A DNA stretch of 64,000 bases from a virus. Numbering within the stretch: position 1 is the first letter of the stretch; every line of letters begins with the position of its first letter. Below, one piece after another: positions 48,653 to 56,134 of the stretch. Both the position numbers and the translations under genes were made by a program. The stretch lies in the IMG/VR virus record IMGVR_UViG_3300029258_005166, positions 62,001-126,000 of that record. One strand, written 5' to 3'. The notes under the pieces were generated by a model. That model was not told the DNA's origin and did not search any database. It saw only the letters and a program-made list of their open reading frames with translations.

Positions 48653-48967
48653 ATGAACAAGTATACTTTGGTTCGAAACCTACCAGTAGCTAGATTCTAC
48701 TACCAGGGCCATCACACCCACCCAGTTCGCAGGGTTGTTGCAATCACCAACGAAACCAGAACTACGTTTACCGGCTACGAATTGAGAGAGGGTAGTGAGT
48801 TAAGGACGGGAGATTTGCCTGTCAAGACGTTCCGCAAAGACCGTGTTGCCGAAATCGGCCAAATTGACAAGCGTAGAGTTCTTAGAAGGAAGACCCCCAA
48901 AAGGAACCAGACCCAAACCACGCTGTCTAGGTCGAATCTACAAAGTCTGGTGATTGACGGCATTTGA
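48653..48967 (+). CDS. Small WYL_2-like protein
   Basis: 104 aa from the ATG at 48653, with aaggag 8 bases upstream. Beta-rich N-terminal half (VRRVVAITNETRTTFTGYEL), then a basic C-terminus (RRVLRRKTPKRNQTQ). Similar in style to the gene at 26900-27133. Nucleic-acid binding is a guess. Confidence 0.62.
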   Translation: MNKYTLVRNLPVARFYYQGHHTHPVRRVVAITNETRTTFTGYELREGSELRTGDLPVKTFRKDRVAEIGQIDKRRVLRRKTPKRNQTQTTLSRSNLQSLVIDGI

Positions 48968-48985
48968 TCCGCCCAATGGGGCGGA
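48968..48985 (+). terminator. Short GC hairpin after the WYL_2-like gene
   Basis: TCCGCCC pairs with GGGCGGA around an AATG loop; no T-run, so it may be only a stabilising hairpin before the stronger terminator at 49037. Confidence 0.5.
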
Positions 48986-49036
48986 AATGGCACCGTAGAG
49001 TGAGATCTGTGTAAAGCAACTGGTGCCTGTTGGAAG

Positions 49037-49074
49037 GCCCCACTCCCGGCGAAGCCGGGAGTGGGGCTGTTTTT
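49037..49074. terminator. Intrinsic terminator
   Basis: ggccccactcccggc/gccgggagtggggct with a gaa loop and ttttt. Confidence 0.92.
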
Positions 49075-49114
49075 ATGGATTCATTACTACATAATAAAAG
49101 TAGGAGAAAACGCT

Positions 49115-50062
49115 ATGACATATTTCTTGAACCCATTTCATGAAGATTTTTATGGGGTCTGGGTAATAGATGATAGAGCCCATCACCCCACCTTTCCATG
49201 CCGCAGAAATGCGGGCCGTGGGCATAACATTGTAGCCGCTTGGCATGAGCCCATTGGAGCGGTTCCCAAGACCTACGATCTTTCAGGTAACGACGCAGAT
49301 GGGAACCCGGTAAAGGATTTGACTCTTCAATTTGCGATAGGCAATGATTTTTTGGATTGGATGATACTGACCATCGATTTGACCGACGATTCAAATGTCA
49401 GTTTCACCGCCGTTCCCGCAGCAATGCAACCATGGCAGATCGTTGACATCTTGAATGCCCACGACACATTCCCCTCTTACTTTGAAGCTTCTATCGGACG
49501 CTTTGAAGACGAACAGCAGCCGAGGGACAGAATTTTGATTACACAAAAGCTCGGTGTTGAAAGAATGAAATTCTTCGTTGTCAAAGGTACGGCAGACGAG
49601 GTTCTGGGATTCAATGCTAGAGTCGGTATAGCGGAATTGCCGACATATTTTGCTCGACATACTGTTTTCAATCGAGATGCAACAACAGGTTTGGTTGCTT
49701 TTGAAGATGGTTGTAACGTATTGATTGAACTCGATCCTGCTGCCGCTGGCGGGGCTTCTGTTGTAGATGATAATCTCATCGATAATGCGGTGGATGCAAA
49801 AGGTCATAATTTGGGATACGATTCTAGTGTTGTCCGAGATGACTGGGAATTGGTCCAAGGCCAAAGTTCGACTTTCCTATTTTCCAAGGTTAGTGGGGCT
49901 GCTTCGGCTTCTACAACTACGACAATTGAATACCCTGCGGGTGCGAAAGTGGGCGATTTGGCTAAAAAAATCGTTGAAGAATTTGATGGTGGAGGGGCCT
50001 TATTACGGAAATTTATTATGCCTCATACGCTTACGAGCGGAGATTTGATAACTCCTCCGTAA
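49115..50062 (+). CDS. Probable virion structural protein
   Basis: 315 aa from the ATG at 49115 with a taggaga site. No signal peptide. Beta-rich, with many Gly/Thr/Asp (FLDWMILTIDLTDDSNVSFT, then a C-terminal GGGALLRKFIMPH). The sequence STTTTIEYPAG and the overall style suggest a phage tail-fibre, neck or surface protein. Starts its own unit after a strong terminator. No family recognised. Confidence 0.72.
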   Translation: MTYFLNPFHEDFYGVWVIDDRAHHPTFPCRRNAGRGHNIVAAWHEPIGAVPKTYDLSGNDADGNPVKDLTLQFAIGNDFLDWMILTIDLTDDSNVSFTAVPAAMQPWQIVDILNAHDTFPSYFEASIGRFEDEQQPRDRILITQKLGVERMKFFVVKGTADEVLGFNARVGIAELPTYFARHTVFNRDATTGLVAFEDGCNVLIELDPAAAGGASVVDDNLIDNAVDAKGHNLGYDSSVVRDDWELVQGQSSTFLFSKVSGAASASTTTTIEYPAGAKVGDLAKKIVEEFDGGGALLRKFIMPHTLTSGDLITPP

Positions 50063-50147
50063 TTTAGAAAATCCGACACTCTAATAAATTTGGATATCTA
50101 ATCACATAGATATTGAAGATGCATCAACTCTACAAGGAGTAATAACT

Positions 50148-50696
50148 ATGGCTGATGAAGTTAAACATGATGAACTTGTGGAACCGATAACTCTAGAGGA
50201 TGGCCGTAGAGCAGAAAGAAAGACTGTCAAAACGTTCGATCCAAAGACACGGGAAGGCATAGAGGTTGTCGAGACAAGCGTAGAACCGAAAGTAAATTTA
50301 AGATTGGCTCGGAGAGAAATAACCAAGACTCGTCCTGTTGTACACAGACGAGAAACGGAACTTGTTGATGAAGAAAGCGGAGAGGTCCTTCAGAGAGAAG
50401 TTGAAAGTATTGATCCTGAAGTCAAAATGGAAGTAAGAGAGCGAGTAGTTTCGGCTGCTTCACTCCCTGAAAAACCTGAGGTTCCTTTTGTCACTCGCGA
50501 GGAATTGCGGGAAGATATCACGCATGCCATGTGTGTTTTTGATCGAAAGGTAAACGGCGATTACGCTGTTTCTGCTCAAAGCATGGTGGAAGAACGACTG
50601 GGCGGCAAATCAGGTACTTCTTGGTTTAATGTTGCTCTTGTTGCTACCATGGGAGCCTTGATCGCTGGCATTATTTGGGTACTAGTCGCAGCCTAG
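50148..50696 (+). CDS. Charged protein with C-terminal membrane anchor
   Basis: 182 aa. Residues 1-125 are very rich in Glu/Arg/Val with a repeat-like alternating pattern (KVNLRLARREITKTRPVVHR). The last 24 residues form one membrane segment (FNVALVATMGALIAGIIWVL), so the protein is tail-anchored. An aaggag site precedes the ATG. No family recognised. Confidence 0.68.
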   Translation: MADEVKHDELVEPITLEDGRRAERKTVKTFDPKTREGIEVVETSVEPKVNLRLARREITKTRPVVHRRETELVDEESGEVLQREVESIDPEVKMEVRERVVSAASLPEKPEVPFVTREELREDITHAMCVFDRKVNGDYAVSAQSMVEERLGGKSGTSWFNVALVATMGALIAGIIWVLVAA

Positions 50697-50798
50697 CTTG
50701 TGAAAGTTGGATATTACACAACTTTCCGATTGGGATATTAGTAGACTTTGCTCATCAGCCAAAAACGATCTATCGTGTTAGAAACATTCATCAAATGC

Positions 50799-50825
50799 AA
50801 AAGCCTGCCAATACGGCGGGCTTTT
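50799..50825. terminator. Intrinsic terminator
   Basis: aaaagcctgcc pairs with ggcgggctttt (one wobble pair); serves the tail-anchored protein and, in reverse, the small membrane peptide. Confidence 0.8.
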
Positions 50826-50833
50826 CTTTTTCT

Positions 50834-50938
50834 CTAACGAACGATCAGTATCCAAAAGCACCACAGAACGAACAGCGTTGGGCCTATAATCAGAAACAAG
50901 AACACTAGTATGCCCAATATCTTCTCAATAATTTCCAT
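50834..50938 (-). CDS. Possible 34-aa membrane peptide
   Basis: Minus-strand ATG at 50938 to TAG at 50834-50836. MEIIEKILGILVFLFLIIGP, then TLFVLWCFWILIVR: almost wholly hydrophobic, one or two membrane passes. No good ribosome binding site. Ends just before a terminator in the same direction, which supports it. Could be a small phage membrane protein or a chance frame. Confidence 0.4.
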   Translation of the reverse strand: MEIIEKILGILVFLFLIIGPTLFVLWCFWILIVR

Positions 50939-50975
50939 TCAGGCATTTTAGCAAACTAGATCGGCAAAAACAAGA

Positions 50976-51632
50976 TCAAATCCCCCACCGATCTCTCAGA
51001 CTTTGAAGCCAGGATTTCTTTTCTTCCTCAATTTCCTGAGCTTCTTCTTGAGCAAATTGCCCTCGTTTTTTCAACTCAAGCGGTTTAGCCACTTTGAATA
51101 ATCTTTCAATCCATTCCTCCCATTCGGAAATTGGTACGTAGACCACAAGATTTCCTCTAATTTCTTTGTATACCTCGTAACCCTTGTAGTGGACAGAGAA
51201 GATGCTGGTATCATCCATATAGCTGATTTCCAAATGCATCCCTCGACTTAAGCCGTCAAAATGGTAGCCAATAGCTGTGGGATTGTAGGACCGTTCTTCT
51301 GGACTATCTCGCCACTCCCAGGAATCTTCTGGGGCATCTTCGCCGGTCGGAGAAGGATCGGACCCATCTGGATTTCTAACTCGATGCATAGGGATTCTGT
51401 CTCTTAATTCTTCTGGAGAGTTAGAATCCTCGATGGTTTCTAGGCCATCATATGGGTCATCTAGATAGTAACTATCTACAAGACCGCCGCTCGCACTATC
51501 CAGCATGATCGGTTGTCCTAAATTTCTCATGACGATAGCGATTTTGCCATCTTGGCCAAGATAACTTTTTTGTTCTGCTTGCTCTAGTCGCTGTTCTTGT
51601 ATTTGTTTTTCGTATTCTTGAGGACTAATCAT
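50976..51632 (-). CDS. Hypothetical acidic protein
   Basis: 218 aa, rich in Glu/Gln/Asp/Ser, with a coiled N-terminus (YEKQIQEQRLEQAEQK) and a beta-rich middle (HLEISYMDDTSIFSVHYKGY). No motif recognised. Its start overlaps the MscL stop by 8 bases, so it is co-translated with the channel and may act with it. Confidence 0.72.
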   Translation of the reverse strand: MISPQEYEKQIQEQRLEQAEQKSYLGQDGKIAIVMRNLGQPIMLDSASGGLVDSYYLDDPYDGLETIEDSNSPEELRDRIPMHRVRNPDGSDPSPTGEDAPEDSWEWRDSPEERSYNPTAIGYHFDGLSRGMHLEISYMDDTSIFSVHYKGYEVYKEIRGNLVVYVPISEWEEWIERLFKVAKPLELKKRGQFAQEEAQEIEEEKKSWLQSLRDRWGI

Positions 51633-52125
51633 TTAAGCAACTTGTGCATTGAGGACACACAGTACATTGCCAATTGATAACACTCATACAGTATGGGCAT
51701 TTTTTGGTTTCAATGCACTTGATAGTCGGTTCTTTTTCTTTTTCTACGATCTTTTTCAGGAAATTATGCCAGATAACGAAGAAAATCACAGCAATCAAAA
51801 TAAAATCTACGAAAGCCCCGGCGAATTTGCCCAACTCAATATTCATGCCTTCAAGAGGAGTCCATACAAATTCTCGCCAATTGGAACCCGTAAAAGACAA
51901 ACCATAGTTGATGATAGGCATGATGAGGTTTTCAGAGATGGATTTGACGACGCTGTTAAAAGCCGCCCCCAACATGAAGGCCACGGCCATTTGAACCATT
52001 TGTCCCTTAAAGGCGAACTTCTTAAACTCTTCCAGTCTTTTCTTGCCAACAAGCCCGCCAATTTCCTCTGAAAGTTCATCCTTGGCTCTTTTTATCTCTT
52101 CGCCAATGAATTTCTTGTCTTGCAT
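51625..52125 (-). CDS. mscL: Large-conductance mechanosensitive channel MscL with zinc-ribbon tail
   Basis: 166 aa. The MscL core is clear: EFKKFAFKGQMVQMAVAFML then GAAFNSVVKSISENLIMPII for the pore helix, a periplasmic loop, and FVDFILIAVIFFVIWHNFLK for the second helix. The C-terminus adds a zinc ribbon (CPYCMSVINWQCTVCPQC) that some bacterial MscL proteins also carry. Known: the channel opens under membrane tension and releases solutes. A phage copy could relieve pressure after injection or help lysis (inference). Start supported by the spacing to tatag-gag. Confidence 0.92.
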   Translation of the reverse strand: MQDKKFIGEEIKRAKDELSEEIGGLVGKKRLEEFKKFAFKGQMVQMAVAFMLGAAFNSVVKSISENLIMPIINYGLSFTGSNWREFVWTPLEGMNIELGKFAGAFVDFILIAVIFFVIWHNFLKKIVEKEKEPTIKCIETKKCPYCMSVINWQCTVCPQCTSCLND

Positions 52126-52140
52126 ATTCTATTATAGGAG

Positions 52141-52539
52141 ATGAATTACTGCAATTGGAAAGATATCGTAAGAAAAATCATCCGCAAATTTTCCCCTGAT
52201 TTGGGAAGTCTACCTGAGGGATGTGAGTTCGTCTTGGGAGAGCCCAAAGGCGAACATTCGCTGTCGGGATGGTTTTCTATAGGCCTGGAAGTAAAACAGC
52301 CACAAGAAGCGTGGATGGTTTTGTCGGGCGTTGCCCCTTCGAAGAGCTACGCTCCTTTCTGGGACGTATATGGCGATGAAAGGTTGCTAAAAGAAGAACT
52401 AGAGAAAGCCTGTGATTGGTTGGGAGGGGTATATTCGACCAAGGACCTTAAAACCCGGCAACTAGAATATGAAATGGGTCGGTTTGGTCCTACCGACTAC
52501 ATAGACTTTGAGAACTCAAAACGGAGTAAGCATGTTTAA
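52141..52539 (+). CDS. Hypothetical protein
   Basis: 132 aa, soluble, with a mixed composition (LGSLPEGCEFVLGEPKGEHS, then CDWLGGVYSTKDLKTRQLEY). An ataggag site precedes the ATG. Its 3' end overlaps the metalloprotease start by 8 bases, so the pair is coupled. No family recognised. Confidence 0.72.
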   Translation: MNYCNWKDIVRKIIRKFSPDLGSLPEGCEFVLGEPKGEHSLSGWFSIGLEVKQPQEAWMVLSGVAPSKSYAPFWDVYGDERLLKEELEKACDWLGGVYSTKDLKTRQLEYEMGRFGPTDYIDFENSKRSKHV

Positions 52540-53923
52540 AGAACTGGTAAAAGCTCTATCAATAAACAGAATTGACTATTTGTTTAACGATCCTAGTACG
52601 CCGCAACTCAAGGCGTCCGTAGCCATACCAAGTGAAAAGACACTGAAATTCGGTGTTAAAGGATGGAACGGCAAAGGAACAACGAAAACTAGTTTGCGGG
52701 CCGGTCGTTGTTTCGTCACCGTCGCTGATGGCATAGGTTATTTACAGGACATTCGTAAGAAGCAAAAAACAAAATTGGTACAACGCTGGCCTGCGACCGC
52801 GAAATTAAGCGTAGATCCTGAAAAAAATGCCACAACCCTTAACGCATACTACAACCGAAAAGCTCTTTGTTTCTTTTCAAAGAATATCCCAGGATTCGGA
52901 TTTGTCAGTACAGCCGATTCAGTTGATATTGTGGCACACGAACTGGGCCATGCCCTTTTGGATGCACAACGACCTGATTTTTGGCATGTTCAAGCACTAG
53001 AAATTTGGTCTTTTCACGAAGCTTATGCCGACATCACGGCAGTAGCCACTGTTTTACAGCATAAACAAGTCCGTGAATATGTCATAGCTGAAACAGCGGG
53101 AGATATTCGAAAAGCGAATGTTGCTTCGCGATTGGCAGAGCAGATGGGTGCGGCAATTTACAGCAGAAGAAGTTCAAGGGGCGGTTACTATCCCGACTGT
53201 TTAAGAGATGCTACAATCAAGTTTGCTTATAAACGACCCAGCCAGTTGCCAAGAAACGCACCCCACAATAAGCTGTGTGCTGAGTGCCATAGTTTTGGTC
53301 GCATTTTCCTTGGAGCGTGGTATGAAATAATGGTTGGATTTTACGAATTGAATTGCAAGAACGGCCTCAAGGCCCAGATTGCCTTGAGGGATGCCTGCGA
53401 TACCGCATTTTCTTACTTAGTGAAAGCCCTTTGTCGGGCTCCTAGAGTCGGTCGTTTTTATCAGGCTATATCCGGTCATTTTCTCTCTCTTTGTTCTGCC
53501 AACGAGGAACATTACCAGATTGTGAAAAGAGTTCTTGCTGAATACGATCTTATAAAACCAAAAATCATGATGTTGCAAAATAAAGTCTCGGGCTCATTGG
53601 CTAATGAGCCGGGGGAAATCCGATATGTTCATGTGGCAAGACAAAAAACAATAAGACTATCGGACTACTTAGCGGACGACGTGGTTCAAGCTTTTGCGGT
53701 CGATACCTTAGCGAATGTGGAATTGGAGGTTCCAAATGATAGCTATTACGAGTTTGATGAAAATGGCACCTTAATAGAAGAAATTGGAATCACAGAAACC
53801 GAAATTGTTGAAGAAGCCCGATTGTGTGCCGCAATTATTCAATCGACCCAGCAGGTGGGTCCGCAAGAGGATAAAATGTGGGAAATTAGGGACAATAAGC
53901 TCGAAAGAAGCTTTATCGAATAA
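52532..53923 (+). CDS. Zinc metalloprotease (gluzincin-like)
   Basis: 463 aa from the ATG at 52532 (acggagt upstream). The zinc site is DIVAHELGHALLDA, and the downstream glutamate is in WSFHEAYADITAV, the layout of thermolysin/M36-like families. No signal peptide, so it acts inside the cell or within the virion. A Cys-containing segment (LCAECHSFGRIFLGAW) follows. The C-terminal 100 residues are acidic and probably regulatory or structural. Substrate unknown. Confidence 0.85.
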   Translation: MFKELVKALSINRIDYLFNDPSTPQLKASVAIPSEKTLKFGVKGWNGKGTTKTSLRAGRCFVTVADGIGYLQDIRKKQKTKLVQRWPATAKLSVDPEKNATTLNAYYNRKALCFFSKNIPGFGFVSTADSVDIVAHELGHALLDAQRPDFWHVQALEIWSFHEAYADITAVATVLQHKQVREYVIAETAGDIRKANVASRLAEQMGAAIYSRRSSRGGYYPDCLRDATIKFAYKRPSQLPRNAPHNKLCAECHSFGRIFLGAWYEIMVGFYELNCKNGLKAQIALRDACDTAFSYLVKALCRAPRVGRFYQAISGHFLSLCSANEEHYQIVKRVLAEYDLIKPKIMMLQNKVSGSLANEPGEIRYVHVARQKTIRLSDYLADDVVQAFAVDTLANVELEVPNDSYYEFDENGTLIEEIGITETEIVEEARLCAAIIQSTQQVGPQEDKMWEIRDNKLERSFIE

Positions 53924-53999
53924 TACTTATTAACCAGTTTTCTCCTAGAATTTGGTCCTTGGTGACTACTATATGACTGATTTTTTAGGAGGACCCTAA

Positions 54000-54188
54000 A
54001 TGAACGATGATGGGTGGTATTACGATGACGACGACGAATGGTTGGACGACATCAACGATCCCGACGATGATTTAGAAGAATTGGACGATAAGCTGGATGA
54101 TCTAGAAGAAGAAGAAGAAGAAGAAGAAGAAGAAGATTGTTCAGATTTGGATGAACCGGAAGACGACTGGGTGGACCTAGATGATTAG
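54000..54188 (+). CDS. Extremely acidic small protein (candidate DNA mimic)
   Basis: 62 aa with a very strong site (aggagga). About 39 of 62 residues are Asp or Glu and only one is Lys, giving an extreme negative charge, including ten Glu in a row. Aromatic residues are spaced among them (WYY, W, W). Known: T7 Ocr and similar phage proteins imitate DNA charge to block restriction enzymes or other DNA-binding proteins. That role is inferred from composition only; it could also be a chaperone-like acidic tail. Confidence 0.7.
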   Translation: MNDDGWYYDDDDEWLDDINDPDDDLEELDDKLDDLEEEEEEEEEEDCSDLDEPEDDWVDLDD

Positions 54189-54373
54189 ATTCGCCTCTTT
54201 TTTCGTTTTCTAGTGGGCGGCAATTTGCCTTCTGGATTTTCAGGATCACTTTCTGATTTACCGTGAAAATCTGCAAAACCCAATGAACCCACCTTGGTTG
54301 GGTCTTGTTTGGGCGGTGGTTGACCGCCCGTAGATCCCCAAGTTTCCAACCATTTCTTGAAAGACAATTTCAT
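54185..54373 (-). CDS. Small tagged basic protein
   Basis: 62 aa. Begins MKLSFKKWLETWGSTGG, a tag match shifted by one. The rest is Pro/Lys/Gly-rich and disordered with a basic end (PTRKRKKRRI), which suits packaging with DNA. Overlaps the acidic gene's stop by 4 bases in convergent orientation. Putative internal head protein. Confidence 0.72.
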   Translation of the reverse strand: MKLSFKKWLETWGSTGGQPPPKQDPTKVGSLGFADFHGKSESDPENPEGKLPPTRKRKKRRI

Positions 54374-54377
54374 GACA

Positions 54378-54896
54378 TTATCTAGTCAAAACTGTCTTAT
54401 TTAAAGCCTCAATTCCCTTAATTTCAACCCAATGAAGAATATGAATATAGGGGCCATTCTTGAATTTTGCCTTTCGTTGTTGTTCGAATCTCAGGTATTG
54501 CGAGCCATGGTCACCAATATCTCTTAAATTGCCAGGATGCGGTGGCTTCTTGTTTTCTTCATACCAAGCCTTCTGTTGATCCTTAGACATTTCAGCCCAT
54601 TCTTCAAGACTCGGTGCGGGTTTTTCTTCCTCTTTTAGTTGAGGAAGTCTAATAGCGTAGCCTTTGGTAGTTTTTTTAATTGATTTGCTATTCTTTTTGT
54701 CATTGATGAGTTGGTATTCACAAAAAACTTCTGAAGCTGGCTCGGTGCTTTTCCCACTTTTATGTAATACCCAAACAGGAACAGACACTCCCATTGTAAT
54801 AATTGACTCTCCTTCAATGAGATCGTAGCGTTCTTTTCTGGTTAAAAAAATATTGTGAAGAACCGTTAGTACAATTTTATTGTCTGGAGCAATCAT
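54378..54896 (-). CDS. Hypothetical protein
   Basis: 172 aa. Mixed alpha/beta, polar, with a central Lys/Ser-rich linker and a segment SLEEWAEMSKDQQKAWYEEN. No motif recognised. It lies 4 bases upstream of the tagged gene at 54373, so they are one unit. ggaggt precedes the ATG. Confidence 0.68.
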   Translation of the reverse strand: MIAPDNKIVLTVLHNIFLTRKERYDLIEGESIITMGVSVPVWVLHKSGKSTEPASEVFCEYQLINDKKNSKSIKKTTKGYAIRLPQLKEEEKPAPSLEEWAEMSKDQQKAWYEENKKPPHPGNLRDIGDHGSQYLRFEQQRKAKFKNGPYIHILHWVEIKGIEALNKTVLTR

Positions 54897-54928
54897 ATAT
54901 ACCTCCGGTAATAAAGGAAGGGGTGTCC

Positions 54929-55888
54929 ATGAAAAAACGATTGGATTTCGTCAAAGTGTTCTTCGTGTCGTTCGGCATTACTATTCTAGCTCTATTGCTA
55001 ATTTTTGGCAATTCGAAAAACGATGAGATCATTGGAAGATGGAAGCCTCCAACTGAAGACGTTATCGAAATGCCTATTTTGCGTGATAGCAAACCCTCCA
55101 AAGCTATCCGACAAATAGCTCCTGAAGAAAATCGAAGTGCAGAGGTCAGGGAATATCTAGCACCTTCGCTCAAAATACGGGTAAGCAACGCAAGTGGATC
55201 TGGCACTATCACTGGATATGACCCCCGTACAGGAGAAGCATATGTTTCTTCTTGTGGTCATTTATGGGGCGGAAGTAGATCTGCCGAGGAACTTAGAAAT
55301 AATCCGGTTTTCTGTGAATTTGTTACTTGGTATCACAATAACGTCAAACTTTCTGAACCAAAAAGATACAAAGCTCAAGTTCTCTTTTGGAGTAATGATC
55401 GAGGATATGATTGTAGTCTTCTTAAATTCACTCCTGACTGGGTTCCCACATTTTTTCCTATAGCTCCGCGAGACTACCAACTTACCCCTGGCATAATGCT
55501 GCATTCTTGTGGATGTGATGGCGGAAGAGAAGTCGCACATTATGATGTTGAATTTGTCGAATATCGTGGTGTTGACTTGATAACCCGCCGTAATAGCCCC
55601 CGACCAGGACGTTCAGGAGGAGGATTGATGTCTTCAGACGGTTATTACATTGGCACTTGCTGGGGGACTTCCGATACGAGTTCCGGTGGCGGGGTTGGTT
55701 ATTTTACTCCCTTGAAGGCAATTCATCATATGTATGCGAAAAATGGCTATGATTTTCTGTTAAATATGTCTACCCTTGGACGAGCTAGAACTATTCCAAT
55801 TCGTGACTGGATGAATCCGAAGCAAGAGTGGGAACCAGAATATATTCCTATTCCGGGGCGACCTAGAATCCCATTGCCAATTCGTTAG
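54929..55888 (+). CDS. Trypsin-like serine protease, membrane-anchored
   Basis: 319 aa from the ATG at 54929 (ggaaggg upstream). Residues 10-27 are a signal anchor (FFVSFGITILALLLIFG). The catalytic triad of the chymotrypsin fold is visible: SSCGHLWGG (His), DRGYDCSLLKF (Asp), and RPGRSGGGLMSSDGYYI (Ser in GxSGGG). So the enzyme is exported and active in the periplasm. Substrate unknown. With the M28 and gluzincin genes it makes three proteases within 9 kb. Confidence 0.92.
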   Translation: MKKRLDFVKVFFVSFGITILALLLIFGNSKNDEIIGRWKPPTEDVIEMPILRDSKPSKAIRQIAPEENRSAEVREYLAPSLKIRVSNASGSGTITGYDPRTGEAYVSSCGHLWGGSRSAEELRNNPVFCEFVTWYHNNVKLSEPKRYKAQVLFWSNDRGYDCSLLKFTPDWVPTFFPIAPRDYQLTPGIMLHSCGCDGGREVAHYDVEFVEYRGVDLITRRNSPRPGRSGGGLMSSDGYYIGTCWGTSDTSSGGGVGYFTPLKAIHHMYAKNGYDFLLNMSTLGRARTIPIRDWMNPKQEWEPEYIPIPGRPRIPLPIR

Positions 55889-56133
55889 TTATCAGGTCGA
55901 GCAAGTTGTTCTTCCCACCAATCAAGTTCGTCTTTTATGTTGGGAACATTGTTCATTTTTAGGATTTCTTTAACGGCAATCAGAACTTCTTCTCGGGGCA
56001 ATTTGTCGAATTGCTCCCAATCATCGGCGGTAGCTTGATTGTGCATGACCTTGTAGATCGACATTGCCAAAGGAATTGGCACATCGCCAGGATGAGCAAA
56101 CATCTCGTTCATGAATTGTGAAAAGCTTTTCAT
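55885..56133 (-). CDS. Small protein with the clearest capsid-targeting N-terminus
   Basis: 82 aa from the ATG at 56133, which has agaggt upstream. Begins MKSFSQFMNEMFAHPGD, almost the T4 internal-protein tag in pattern and with Glu at the expected cleavage point. The remainder is helical (IPLAMSIYKVMHNQATADDW, then VLIAVKEILKMNNV). It overlaps the stop of the exported protease by 4 bases. Very likely an internal head protein if the tag hypothesis holds. Confidence 0.78.
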   Translation of the reverse strand: MKSFSQFMNEMFAHPGDVPIPLAMSIYKVMHNQATADDWEQFDKLPREEVLIAVKEILKMNNVPNIKDELDWWEEQLARPDN

Positions 56134-56134
56134 G

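Noticed and set aside
54052-54276. Minus-strand poly-Leu frame opposite the acidic protein
   Set aside because: The Leu run is the reverse reading of the GAA repeat coding for Glu; no start signal.
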